A DNA stretch of 64,000 nucleotides, from contig JARDYH010000003.1 of assembly GCA_029215795.1 (NCBI GenBank), positions 261,261,062-261,325,061 of the forward strand, given 5' to 3'. The position numbers and the translations under genes were made by a program. Below are positions 22,320-33,480 of this stretch, one piece after another. The first letter of the stretch is position 1. Each line of letters starts with the position of its first letter. The notes under the pieces are model-generated. The model searched no databases and was not told the origin of the DNA. It saw only the letters and a list, made by a program, of their open reading frames with translations. The DNA is from Anniella stebbinsi (lineage: Eukaryota; Chordata; Lepidosauria; Squamata; Anniellidae).

Positions 22320-23020
22320 GTGGTGCTGGTGGCCTCATTGACCACTGCAGAACACTTGTGCGTTAGATAAAATGTCTATCACTTTTACAGTTGCCCAGAC
22401 AACATTTTTCTCTCTGGGCTCCTGTACACAAAATACTTGAGTATGAGGAAGAGAGAAGCAATTGGATTAGTACATGAGATCATGCATTGGCTCAACATTC
22501 TGTGTAATGGCTAGGATGGCTGACGTATGTCCATGCATATGTATATGGCATATGGCCACCTGAGGAGGAGAAGGAACAGAAGAGGTATAGCCACGGCTTT
22601 CCTAACCATCTGGCTGTTTTGTGTACTTACATCAAGTTCTATATCCTAAAAGATCATACTAAGTTACTCTGGCTATAATAACGCATGAGCGTATGGGTTC
22701 GCAGGAAAGTAGGGGAGTGGTCTCCATTGAGCCGGTTGAGGGATGGATTGTGCCTTTAGAAAATTGCCCTGAATCTTCAGGATTAGGCAGCAGATATAAG
22801 CCATAAATAAGGCTGCAATCCTATATGTACTTACTGGGTAGCAAGTCCCATTGAACTGAATGGAGCTTACTTCTAAATATAAATGCATAGTGTTGTGCTG
22901 TAAATAAATAAATGTATTATTACAAATTCTCATTTGTAAATTCTCTTCATTTTAAAGGCAAGCCCACAACCCCAAAGGAAAAGCTTGCATGTTTGTTCAT
23001 TTAGCATGACTTGTCTTTCA
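22320..23020. other. Low-copy sequence with a short MITE-like trace
   Basis: At 22805-22890 an inverted pair (AAGTCCCATTGAACTGAATG and flanks beginning TGCAATCCTA) marks a small palindromic repeat also traced at 45285-45330, 45650-45715 and 47095-47170. No gene is seen. Confidence 0.4.
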
Positions 23021-23025
23021 GGAGG

Positions 23026-23345
23026 ATCACAGAATCATAGAATAGTAGAGTTGGAAGGGACCTATAAGGAATCCACCTTAAAGCATACCTGACAGATGGT
23101 TGTCCAGCTGCCTCTTGAATGCCTCTAGTGTAGGAGAGCCCATGACCTCCCTAGGTCATTGGTTCCATTGTTATATTGCTCTAATAGCCAGGAAGTTGAT
23201 GTCCAGCCAGAACCTGGCTTCCTGTAACTTGAGCCCATTATTCCGTGTCCTGCACTCTGGGATGATCGAGAAGAGATCCTGGCCCTCCTCTGTGTGACAA
23301 CTTTCTAAGTACTTGAAGAGAGCTATCATGTCTCCCTCAGTCTCC
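23026..23345 (-). repeat. CR1 LINE 3' end
   Basis: Begins AATCATAGAATAGTAGAGTT, the reverse complement of the CR1 terminus with its ATTCTATG end. It then runs through GTCCAGCTGCCTCTTGAATG, ATGTCCAGCCAGAACCTGGC and GCCCTCCTCTGTGTGACAAC. 5'-truncated copy, no coding region. Confidence 0.85.
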
Positions 23346-23599
23346 CCACAGGATGGAACAAGGTGTTTGTTTCTCTAGAGCTTAAGGAATTCTCATGTAT
23401 CAGTGAGATGACTAATTATTTATATGTTCAGTTTCTTTCTTCTTCTTGTGTCCTTAGGCCTTCTATTTAGCGTTCTAATGCTTTGCTGCTTTTCAGTCAC
23501 TAATTAAGATATGGCAGTGATCATTTTAACCTGAAAAGCAGTGTTCCTTCTATATATTGGTTGCAATGAATTAGGGCCACACCATACATAATGTGTATG

Positions 23600-23720
23600 A
23601 CCCTACATCAGCCTTCCACTCCACATGGCTTGCACCATTCTCATCATGCTTAATGATTGGCCATACTGCCTGGGATTTATAGATGTTATAGTCCAAAACA
23701 TCTGGAGGGCTCCAAGTAGG
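23600..23720. repeat. hAT-like MITE fragment
   Basis: Contains TATAGTCCAAAACATCTGGAGGGCTCC and an upstream remnant of the opposite arm (TTAATGATTGGCCATACTG). Same family as 5925-6035. Confidence 0.5.
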
Positions 23721-23752
23721 GGAAGTCTGAACTACACAGCTATTTATACATT

Positions 23753-23965
23753 GGACCTGTTCGGACAACATGCTAAGCCATAGTTAGGTCACTACCCCTT
23801 TTGCAGGAAATGGTTAGCGAGTGAATTTCAACCATGATTATGTAGCCACCATGGTTAGGAATGTTTCACACGACACACTAAATCATGGTTCACATGATAC
23901 ACTAAGTCATAATGTTAATCTCAAAATGCTTAACTACTGTAGCTTAGCATGTCATCTGAACAGGG
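23753..23965. mobile_element. MITE family 3
   Basis: Ends GGACCTGTTCGGACAACATG and ATGTCATCTGAACAGGGT are inverted repeats, with CTAAGCCATAG and TGTAGCTTAG arms inside. Confidence 0.6.
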
Positions 23966-24061
23966 TAATTATCATGTATGTACATACATATTTTTCCAGG
24001 CATATGCATGCATTGGGATGCAGTCATTGGCACAGATTTCCAAAGAACACATGCATAATCA

Positions 24062-24062
<1 letters not shown>

Positions 24063-24095
<33 letters not shown>
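24063..24095. repeat. (ATT)n microsatellite
   Basis: About 11 ATT units just left of the MITE at 24116. Confidence 0.95.
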
Positions 24096-24096
<1 letters not shown>

Positions 24097-24115
24097 CAAA
24101 TTTCAAATTCAAAAT

Positions 24116-24339
24116 GGCTGAATTTGGATGACACAATAAGCAACTGGGGGGGGGAACAATCGTCAGTTGTATTGACTATCATGTCGTCCGAACGCTGCCA
24201 TAGTCAACTCAGTGCTGATCCTAATCCACACCACGGTTGATTATTTATTACCATGTTGTGTGGGAAGTATCCCCTAGATGAACAACTGTAAAGTTGATTA
24301 TTACCCCACCATTGACTATCGTGTTGTCCGAATTCAGCC
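24116..24339. mobile_element. MITE family 2 (GGCTGAATTCGGATGAC ends)
   Basis: Left end GGCTGAATTTGGATGACAC and right end GTTGTCCGAATTCAGCC. Flanking AAT on both sides (24113-24115 and 24340-24342) may be a 3-base duplication, which would suit a PIF/Harbinger-like element. Nearly the same sequence is present at 50308-50539. Confidence 0.7.
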
Positions 24340-24343
24340 AATC

Positions 24344-24390
24344 TCTCTCTCTCCCTCTCTCTCTCTCTCACACACACACACGCACACACA
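24344..24390. repeat. Compound microsatellite (TC)n(AC)n
   Basis: A TC-rich tract passes into an AC tract. Confidence 0.95.
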
Positions 24391-24484
24391 TCACCTCTTA
24401 ACATTGGACTTTGTTGAGGACAGGGATGGGATAACCAGTGATTTTAAAGCTCACCTAAATTCTCAAAACAATCAGCTCTTTGTT

Positions 24485-24550
24485 TGAAAGCTAGTGTAGC
24501 TTAGTGATTGGAGGACTGGATTTAATCAAGGCTCTGCTCAGCTACAAAAC
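24485..24550 (+). repeat. Sauria-type SINE head fragment
   Basis: AAAGCTAGTGTAGCTTAGTGATTGGAGGACTGG aligns with the tRNA-like head of the SINE at 60556 (box A region); the rest is lost. Confidence 0.45.
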
Positions 24551-24559
24551 GTATTGGTT

Positions 24560-25090
24560 GAAATTGGTCCACCGTCTTTTAGCTAGGGAAGTCATGGAAG
24601 TCCAAGAGGGGGTGGAGTCTGACGGCATCCCCTCCCATCTGCTCGGCCTCCTGGAGCCCATCCACTGAGCTGCTGCCACATATCAGTCACATTCGGGTGA
24701 GAGCCGTGTGGTCCATGAGTGCCCAGCAGCCGTCTATTCCCTTAACAAGCTGCCATTTTGCATAAATGGCAGCTCTGGGTTTTCCAGATATGTAATGTTA
24801 TGTAAATGGCAGCTGTCATGGGGGCTTTTAGCAGGATTGCAGACATAAATGGGCCATTCATTTGCATTTCCAGGAAACCCCAAGCCACCATTTTCACATT
24901 AAATGGCAGCTCACTAAGGAGACAGGCTTCCCTGCAGCACTCATTAAGTCCTCGCTGGGCTGTCCAAGTGGTGGTGGGTGGTGGGTCAGCCCTACGTTTT
25001 GCCATACTTCCCTCACAGTGTTCTTATGAGGAAAACGAAGGGACAGGGGGTCACATCCCCTGTCTTGGACCTTGTTGAAGATGGTTGAGA
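24560..25090. repeat. Interspersed repeat with AATGGCAGCT words
   Basis: Repeated inverted words such as GCCATTTTGCATAAATGGC and AAATGGCAGCT recur here and at 25900-26140 and 56085-56110. It looks like a decayed palindromic transposon; clear ends were not found. Confidence 0.3.
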
Positions 25091-25134
25091 TGAAGAATTG
25101 AATGGGTAAAGTAAGAAGTCGCAGCTACCGATCA

Positions 25135-25290
25135 TATTTTTTTATATATTTATCTATTCAATTAATATCCCTTACACATAGCACTCAGTGAAGCCAAGGG
25201 CACTAAAATATAAGATATAGTGCAAAAATTAAAATTAAAATATAAAAGGATATCACTTAAAACACATCAATAGAAAAGAAATGAACAGTG
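25135..25290 (-). repeat. LINE 3' end, reverse orientation
   Basis: Wording such as TTTATCTATTCAATTAATATCCC and ACTAAAATATAAGATATAGTGCAAAAATTAAAA fits reversed ends of L2-type copies. Divergent. Confidence 0.35.
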
Positions 25291-25429
25291 TCCACCCATA
25301 TAAAAACCTATTCCGAATGGGATGTAACCATGCTATGTGTCACTGTGGTAAGATCTGACACCTCCAGGAGAGAGTGTAATTGGCACATATGCCTTACTTG
25401 TGACTCCATTGAAACCAGGTCATCAGTTT

Positions 25430-26140
25430 GGATGTGTGAATCAGCCGAACTGGAGCTCATCAAGGTTCTCCAAAGTCCACCTCCAAGCTCGTTCTGTCTT
25501 GTGTCAGTATCAGATTGCCAGCTTTGGGGTTGTTGTTTTTGGCCAGAAATATTTCTGCATATTTTCATGCTCATTTTTCCCAGTATGAGCATCAATTGAG
25601 TATGTTTTTGAAATGCATACATTTTTCTCCCATTGATTAAACCTTGCTTATGTGCATTTTTCATGCACATTTTTCAAATGTATTTCGAGAATGTATTCCT
25701 TTGCTTTCTTTCATGAATCACATCACAAGCTCACAAAGGTATGGATTGTGATTGCGACTGCAGATCCCTGGACTGGTATCTGGGGGCTGAGCAAGCTTGC
25801 TGTTTACAGCTGCTGGTCATTTCTCAAACGCTCCTTCCTTGCAAGGAGACCACAAGGGCATGATGGGCAGCAGCAGAAGTCCTTGTTCTCTCCATGGAAA
25901 GTGTGAGAAAGAGCTTGGTGGCATGCGATGGGGTCTCCGGTGGCTGCCATTTTGCAGAAATTGGGGCTCATCCGTAAATCCCCATTTTGTGCAAACGAAG
26001 GCCATAAGTGGGGCCATTTACACAAAGTTAGACCATTTATGCATGTAAGTTTGCATAAATAGCTCTTTTTACTGCTGTCAATTGTGCAAAATTGGGATTT
26101 ATGGACAGCAATAACCCCCCATTTTGCACAAAATGGTAGC
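25430..26140. repeat. Decayed repeats with TTTTCATGCACATTTTT and ATTTTGCACAAAATGG words
   Basis: 25560-25720 repeats TGCATTTTTCATGCACATTT-type words, also seen at 37620-37790. 25930-26140 repeats inverted ATTTTGTGCAAA or TTTGCACAAAAT words. These subterminal-style words resemble the GTGCAAAT type of foldback hAT. Borders are not resolved. Confidence 0.3.
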
Positions 26141-26559
26141 TCAGCAAGGGATCAGGAAACCATGTGCTAGTTGTTGGGCACTCGGGGGCCACCAGCAGCT
26201 TGCAGTATGGCCATCAGGGAGCCAGGGAGCAGTGTGCATGGTGGGCAGACATGAGTTAGCTCATCCCTAGAATTCTCTGTGACTTCACATGCAAATGGGG
26301 AGATCATAACAAACTTACAATATCCCACTAACCCACCTTTTAAAAGCATCCCATGAAGTGGTGACCTGCAATCTTGCCACGTATCTCAGAAGTGTTGGGA
26401 AAGTCACACAAATGGCCATCATGCCCAAAGTGTCACACGGTAGCAGATTCAACGTAATGGAAGCTAGTAACTCTGATGTTACTGTGGTGGCTATTTCACT
26501 CTGGGTTTCACTCAGAACCAGTCAGCAGGACTCTAAAGCTCCTTTAGAGTTCTAACTCT

Positions 26560-26763
26560 GGCCAGATCTACATCAAGCAGGATATAGCAGTATGAAAGCA
26601 GTATATGGTATGTGTCAATGGGCCCCAACAGTTGTCAGCACACTTTAATATAAGGCATATATATATACTGCTTTAATAAAAAGCAGTAGTGTGGTTCCTG
26701 CCTCTTATATACCACTTTCAGACTGTTACATGGTGCTATATCTTCCTTGGTGTAGATTGAGCC
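26560..26763. mobile_element. Palindromic MITE family 1
   Basis: Starts GGCCAGATCTACATCAAGC and ends CTTGGTGTAGATTGAGCC, with the core GGGCCCCAACAGTTGTCAG and AAAAAGCAGTAGTGTGG. Confidence 0.8.
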
Positions 26764-26849
26764 CTTGACTCTTATTCTTCAGCTGGGCTAATTACATTTA
26801 AAACAAAAAATCACTGGGATTAGCTTGAGGTCATCCAAATGATGTACAG

Positions 26850-27313
26850 CTGATCCTGAGGTCAACCAGGGATGACCTCTCCATTGTCCCGGGATAAATG
26901 GCATGGCACTTATCCCAATTTTTCCCATGGTCCTGAGAGAAACCCAAGATCCACGGGCGGTGTGCCGCTTAAGCCTGAGTCCTCCCTCCTCCCTGCAAGT
27001 AGCGGGGCTAATCAACTGGACACGGAACTATGCAGGGGGACTCCGTGTCCATCAGGAGGAGGAGTGAGCATTTTTGCGATCCTAGGGATGGCTGCCAGCG
27101 TTTTCTGGGGCCAAGTTTTGGTATTTTCTTTTTTAAAAAATTCACTGCACTGAATCAGGGCCCCGCAATTGTGCAAACGTCTCCTCCTAAAAATCACCCA
27201 AAAAACACGCTGCCCTGGGCCATGCCTCTTCAGTTCCAGGATGATCCCCAAAGCGGTAAAGCCCGAGATCCTCCCCCCGAGCCTCAGAAGGCCTCCAGGT
27301 GTAGATGAGGCCC
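26850..27313. mobile_element. GC-rich MITE (family 5), divergent copy
   Basis: The order of blocks matches the other family 5 copies: TGTCCCGGGATAAATGG, a GGACACGGA...TCCGTGTCC inverted pair, CCTAGGGATGGCTGCC, T-rich centre, ending CAGGTGTAGATGAGGCCC. The left border is uncertain. Confidence 0.5.
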
Positions 27314-28500
27314 TCCTTGCTGGGGTAAAACTGAAGAACCTTCAATGGCTTTCATGTTCCTCTTCACCTTAGGTTTTATTTTCTTCATTTCAGCTGCCAT
27401 TGGTTTTATTTTTTTGTTCTCATCTCTGATCTGACAAAGTGACTTTCAATTCTCTCAGGATATGCCAAGAGCAGATGGCATTCAGTGGAGATGCCTAGAT
27501 ATATATTTCTTTTTTAAAAACAACAACAACAACAACAACACATACACTAAACAATTAAAGGATAAAACAGTGGAAATCTTCATAATTATTATTAAATCAC
27601 TGAAACTTAATATTTATTATTCTTAGAGATCAGAAATAATAACAACAACAAAAAATCCATAAATGAAGTTAGGAGAATTGGAAAAATGAAATCTTATCTT
27701 TAAAGCATGCACAGTCTGACTTGAGTGCTATTTTGTTAGAAAGGGGGGAAATAAATAAATAAATAAATATTTGGCCAATTTTGCTCTTACAGCACAAATG
27801 TATAGAACAAAATTTTTGACCTTGCAGAATGTATGATTTGTCTTACTATTGTTTTTACTATACTTGTTGTAACCACTGGTTGAAACAATAAAGTTTTATC
27901 TATCTATAAATAAAATAAATCAATCAATAAAATCCAGGAATCCCTGAGTTCTAAATATTAATAATTATTCAAATTGCACTTAAGCTTTCCTAGGTTGTCT
28001 AAATGGCACACAGTTGAACCAATCATTTTCCCACAATGCTTCATTTATTGAGCTGAGTTATCCTTTTCCATGTTTGAGTAATACGAATGCTCATAAGGCT
28101 GTGCTTTCTCCTTCACAAGATTCCAGACAGTAACTGAGGAAGCCTGAAGTGGTTAGACTCAGATAAGATGGAGGACTGAAGCTGGATGCTAGGACCCAAG
28201 ACTTATACAGACCACCTGTAGCCAGGTGTGGATCTCAACGGCTTTCTGTGGAGCTTGCATGGGTGCTCAAGTCACCCCTGATGAACTGGCCACCATGTTT
28301 TGTACAATTGAAATTGGGATGCCTGCATGCACACCTTCGTCCTCCTATCAGCTGTGATCCTCCAAGCCCAGGTGGGCGGAATGTGACCTTTCCTCCTGGC
28401 TAGGATAGAGAGGGGTCTCCCCTTCTCTTCAGCAAAGCCAAGAAGATGTGGGTGTGCATGGGTGGGTGTGCATGTGACCTTGAGAGAGACAATATGGGTA
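27314..28500. other. Low-copy and AT-rich sequence with short tandem repeats
   Basis: A CAA tract lies at 27519-27540, an AAAT tract at 27750-27770, and a possible LINE tail AATAAAGTTTTATCTATC at about 27887. No gene is seen. Confidence 0.4.
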
Positions 28501-28527
28501 TGTGAATGAGTGCATGTGCGCCCAGGC

Positions 28528-28989
28528 TAGTGATGCACAGATTTTGATAAATGTGTTCCACCTGTGTTTTGTGGATTATCAGACATCTTTTGTTCTATCA
28601 CCTTCTGATTGATGCAATCAGATCTTTTGTAGGACAATTTCTTTCTATGAGCACCAATTTGCATGTGTGCTAATGTGCACTTGTGCCTGCATGCAAATGT
28701 GCAAATTCACATGAAGTAATGTGAGTTAATGTAAGTTTGCACAAATCTCTCTCTCCAAAGGGGAGGGGAATGAAAAATGTGCAAATCCCCTCCAAATCCA
28801 CATTTTCATGCTTTTTTGGGGGGAGGTAAGACTAAATTTGTTTACAGTCCACAAAATCACAAAAGAAAGAAATGGCTTACACAGGGTCCATGTGACTCTG
28901 AAAAAGCCAGTCCAGTCTGGAATCCATGGATTGGGTTCATAGAAAACCAAGCTCATTTTAATCCGTTGTGGACTTCTCTGATATCCCTA
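28528..28989. mobile_element. hAT-like element G, GTGCAAAT type, 462 bp
   Basis: Starts TAGTGATGCACAGATTTT and ends with the inverse of TAGGGATATCAGAG. A perfect 8-base duplication GCCCAGGC flanks it (28520-28527 and 28990-28997). The interior repeats AATGTGCAAATTCAC, GTTTGCACAAATC and related words. Non-coding; the terminal repeats are short and imperfect. Confidence 0.75.
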
Positions 28990-29289
28990 GCCCAGGCTGT
29001 GCTTGCTAACAGCCCCAAGCACATTCACTGAGGCATGCAGCCCCTAAGCACCCACCTATCACTGCTGTGTCTCTTGGGGGCAAAATGTTTGACCACCCCT
29101 GACCTAGAGGATGAGTGTTTGAACCCTGGCCATCGACAGTCACTTTGGCCCAAATTTAAAGGTAAAATAATAACAAAAAGCTCACCTGTACAGAATTCCA
29201 CACACCTATTGTCTCAATGAAAGGAGACCATCATTGTAAGAAAAGAGTTACACCAGCATGCAGAGCTGGACACAAAACTGTCTATTTAC

Positions 29290-30974
29290 TAGGGATGTGC
29301 AGCGGGTCGGATCCGATCCACGATCCGGATCCGATCCACCCAAAAATTGGATAAAAATGATCCGATCTGCCATCCGATGTGATCTGATCCAAAGGGACCC
29401 AATCTGGATCTGGAAAAAATCGGCGGATCGGACCTCCATTTTATGGTGTTTAAAACTGATAGTGGACTTAAAAAAATAATGTCCTGTAACTTTTTTTGTT
29501 TTAAGAGGTAGAAAATTGAAACTCCCTGACATGGGAGATTGGATGTGGCTACTCATGTGTGAAAAATTCCAGAGAAATTGGTGCAAGACTTTAGTAGCAA
29601 TGAGTAGTTTATTATGGTGTTTTACATTGGACTTAAAGCAAAGCCAGAATGTGCTGTGTAGCTCTTTTATTTTAAAAGGCAGGAAGTTGAAACTCTCTGA
29701 CATGGGAGATTGTTTGTGTCTACTTATGTGTGGAAAATTCCAGAGAAATTGGTGCAAGAATTTAGTGGCAATGAGTGGTTTATTAACTTTATCATTTTAA
29801 CTTCCATAAAGGGTGGGGAGGCTGTGTGTGTGTGTGTGTTTTGTGTGTGTGTGTGTTTGACAGCTTGATCCACCAATTGTGCTTTTCACTACATCAATGC
29901 ATCACCCAATCCTGTTACAGACTTCCTGCAGCCTCTAATCGCAATGCTGGAGGAGTATATAGTCTCATTCTTTCCCTTTTGGCTCTCTGTGGGGTTTAGT
30001 TAGTTGGAGTGGAAGGAGTGTTTGTTTGGAGCTGGTAGTGTCTGTCCGCCAGATCTCACCTGCGAGTAGAGCCCACCACTCCGCTTGCTTAAGCCAAGGG
30101 ATGCAGGTGTTCCCCTCAAGGGAGCATCGGCAGATTCCCCAAAGTTCAACAAAATGCCTGCCATTCAATTTAAACCATGCCCCTGTTTCTGTGATATGGG
30201 GTCGAATGTACACCCCTTCTGTGCACTCCTCACATTAGTGCGGTGTTTGTGGGGACAGCATCTAATGAGAGAGCACTTTGCAATGGTCTTACTTACCAGC
30301 ACAAGCCATTTTTAACAGTTCCATTTCAGAAATGCCCCTGTGTCTGTGAAAGGGGGCAGAACAGACCTTCTGTACGCTCCCCAAGTTTGAGTTCAGTTTC
30401 TGGGGATGGGATCTAATGAAATCACTTTGCAGTTTACATGCAATGGGCAAACCCATTTTTCACAATTTCATTTCAGTTAAACCGTGCCCCTGTGTCTGCA
30501 AAAGGGGGTAGAGCTACGTACGTACAGCCCTTCAGTGTGCTCCCCAACTGAGGATATGGTCTACAATGTTCTGCCAAAAAAACCAACAACAACAACATTT
30601 TAAACGTGGTGTGCCCCTGAGGCACAGGAGTAAATTGAAAAAGGACCAGATGACAGGTAAAAACTAAGTGATTTTTGAAGGCTTACTTACAAGTAATGCC
30701 TGCACCCCTGTGTCTGCAATTCTGGGCACATGACTGGCAATATCCCATCTGCACTTGTACAAAGTTTCATGATTCTGTCTTTAAAAATACCAAAGATACA
30801 GGCTTTCCCCACTCTAAAATCAAGTCTAAAGGGGCTAAAAGGCATCCAATCTGAAAATTGGATATCCAGTTTTTGGATCAGAATCGGATCCAATCCGATC
30901 CGGAAAGCTTCCGATCTGATCCGATGCATCAATTCTGATTCTGATTCCGATTTTTTTTATTGTGCACATCCCTA
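29290..30974. mobile_element. Foldback hAT-like element C, GATCCG type, 1685 bp
   Basis: Ends TAGGGATGTGCA and TGCACATCCCTA are perfect 12-base inverted repeats, flanked by a perfect 8-base duplication CTATTTAC (29282-29289 and 30975-30982). Both subterminal zones are dense in GGATCCGATC-type words. Inside, a module with GAAACTCCCTGACATGGGAG and TTGGTGCAAGACTTTAGTAG occurs twice (29500 and 29680), and one with GCCCCTGTGTCTG at least three times (30180-30510). A TG tract lies at 29828-29857. No transposase frame. Confidence 0.88.
29828..29857. repeat. (TG)n microsatellite inside element C
   Basis: A TG tract with one TTT interruption. Confidence 0.9.
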
Positions 30975-31679
30975 CTATTTACACTGTGCATAGAGCAGCT
31001 GAGGGCCCTATTTAAATGTGAAGCCAGGCACATAGATTTCTAATATGTGCAGTGGTCATTTTTAATTGGGCCTCGGATATGGAGCATGAAGAGGCAGCAC
31101 AATGAATTCAAAAGAGGACTGTCTCACGGACTTATGGATGGGAAAAGACCTTGGTCCTAACAACCAAGAATGAGCAAGCAGCTTGAGCCCTCTGGAGAAA
31201 CCACACACCATCACTCCAAGACTTTGGATTTAACCATAACCCCTTGCCAGAGGAGTCAACAGACCAGCTCTGGGCTTCAACGTGCTATAGAAGCAAAGGG
31301 CTCTGGGATAGAATGCAGCCCCATGAAACCTACTCTAACTTTCCTTCTGTGGTCAAATTCGATCAATCTTCTCAGGCCTCTCCTTCAGTTGTGCCATGGA
31401 GCTAAACTGGAGCACGTTATGTGGTATTTTTTTGGATCAAAGTCCAATAGATCATATTCTCTCTCTCACACACACACACAAACACACCATATCTTCCCAT
31501 ATCACATTTGTTCAAATTACCACAAAACATTATACAAGCACTCTAAAATTAAGACCTGCATAAAAAGAATTCAGATGCAAAGCACCATACCTTAAATAAC
31601 TTCATAATCCTTCCTCCGACTATCCAAAGGCCTGAAATGTAAGAGAGAGGAATGAGGTGTCTATTCCACTGTACTCCCC

Positions 31680-32115
31680 ACCACAACCTCCTTCCTAGTT
31701 GATTCACTGTTGACCACCAGCATGTTCTCCATGGGCCTTCATCCAAGCTTGAAGCTGAGAAGTTCAAGTGATTACTGGCTCCAGGTTTCTGAAGACCCTT
31801 GGGCAAGTTGCCTCAATGAGTCCCTTCCGTCAGTGGATCTCCCTTTTCATGAACATTGTCACCAGCTGCTCTCACTCCTCATCCTCTATCACTGCTCCCA
31901 CTTGCTTGCTTGACAGGCAGAGAATCAGTGAGCAAGGAAGCAGTGGCATCTATATCTTCTCCTTCACACTGGCACCATTTCCTGGACCAGACTGAGAAGC
32001 TAGTGAACAAGGTGGTAGCAATGGAGAAGAGGAGGAGCAACTTCACAGGGTTCTTGTCAGGGGGTCCCTATTGGGGTGTGAGCCCTTGGTAAGGACCCTA
32101 CTATGCCTACCCTGC
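31680..32115 (+). repeat. Interspersed repeat shared with 62555-62935
   Basis: GAAGAGGAGGAGCAACTTCACAGGG, then CCCTATTGGGGTGTGAGCCC and ACTATGCCTACCCT, parallels GAAGAGGAGGTGCACCTCCAGGG...CTGCTGGGGTGTGGGCCC in the later copy. Both translate to a GEEE..L...LV...LLGC.P pattern. The repeat class is not recognised. Confidence 0.5.
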
Positions 32116-32599
32116 ATACACAAACCCTAAGGAGACTACCTCAAAACCATTAGCTTCCACTGATAACACAGCAACAAATCATATCAGATGGTTGAAATTG
32201 CAAAGTGCCTCACAAACTCATGGTTGCTTAACGGTTGTGACAACATTATGAGCAGATCATGTTGAGAAAGATTAAAGGAGTTAGGGGATGGAGCTTGTGA
32301 ATCCCTTCTTAACCTATTCTACGCCTGTGCCCTGGTACTGATATAAATTCTAGACTAAGACCCTATGTGTTCAATGTATGTTCTGTCTGTGAGTTATGGA
32401 CAGAGGGTTCCAGCTAGTATAATGACAAGAATCTGTTCAGTAAATTAGAAGTCATGATGTTGGAGTTGATGCCTTTCTAGCTATATGATTCTAGCATTTT
32501 AAACCTCATCCCGATGTAGAGTGGATCTTAGCATGGAGGTACAAAGACCATGATAGCTTGTAAAATAATAATTTGAAGAAGGGGGGGACTCTTAACTCT

Positions 32600-33060
32600 C
32601 CCAGTATGTTTAATTCAACATCTGAGCATCCAGGGTATATTTTAAATTAACGGCAAATCGCTTTAATTGAGATCTCATAAACTTGCAAGCTTTGATAGCC
32701 TTTTTACAAATTGTACAGCGTGTTTGCTCGTTAAGCACAGACTTTTCGTTTCTCTTGGCTCCTGTGCTTATTGAGCCTGAACCCTGTTTCACCCCAAACC
32801 GATTAAACAGCTTTCTATTAGTCCGAGGGAGTTTTAAAACAAGCACAGCTCTGTCATTAGTAGAGGAATGGTTGTTGCTTTGCAAAGAGGAGCATAGTCC
32901 ACTTTGATACTGGCATATTGTTAAAACAAGAAAGGATTTGGCAAGGATTTGACTAAAGCTGCAAAGGAATAAAGGCAGGAAGGGCCCACGTTTCCTCTCT
33001 GCACTCTCCCAGAACAGTTTTAGCTGTAAATGCAATGTTTGGGAATCATGGTTCTCAAAG
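32600..33060. other. Candidate conserved noncoding element
   Basis: A repeat-free block with TTTTAAATTAACGGCAAATC, CTTTAATTGAGATCTC and AGCAAACACGC or GCTCGTTAAGC-like words, and more CpG than the surrounding AT-rich DNA. These are common traits of vertebrate enhancers. The overlapping minus-strand frame (32610-33116, 168 codons) has no domain and is likely accidental. Confidence 0.35.
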
Positions 33061-33239
33061 TGTGAGGTGAGCCACCCAAGGAGGATTAAGCTAGGAGGGC
33101 AACAAGCCAGGTTCACTCTTTACCAAAGGTTGTTCGTTGACCCTCCAGTGGTTCAGATGAGTGCTGACAAATGGAAAGTTTCCATCACAGAGAGATGATG
33201 ACACATCTCAAGATACTGGGGGAAATAACTTCAGTTTCA

Positions 33240-33480
33240 AAACAGCTTGATGTATCTTGGCTCTGATATTTTTAGAGCCTTTCTTCAGGGGTAGCTTTAC
33301 AATTGCCTTCTGCGAACACGGAATGAGCCAGCTCTTTATTCTGCCAGTTAATGGTTTGAACAGCGATGTCATTTGGAATTCTCAGAAGGCAATTTTATTG
33401 AGGATAAAGTTGTATTTTCCATGCCACGTCACACTACTGCGATTCATCAGAAACAGCCTTCAAGAAACATAACCCCAAAC
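33240..33480. other. Candidate conserved noncoding element
   Basis: Repeat-free sequence with CAGTTAATGGTTTGAACAGC and GCAATTTTATTGAGGATAAA. Composition-based inference only. Confidence 0.2.

Noticed and set aside
32610..33116. Minus-strand frame of 168 codons
   Set aside because: No recognisable domain and no splice-site or homology support; the segment reads better as noncoding and the frame is within chance expectation for 64 kb.
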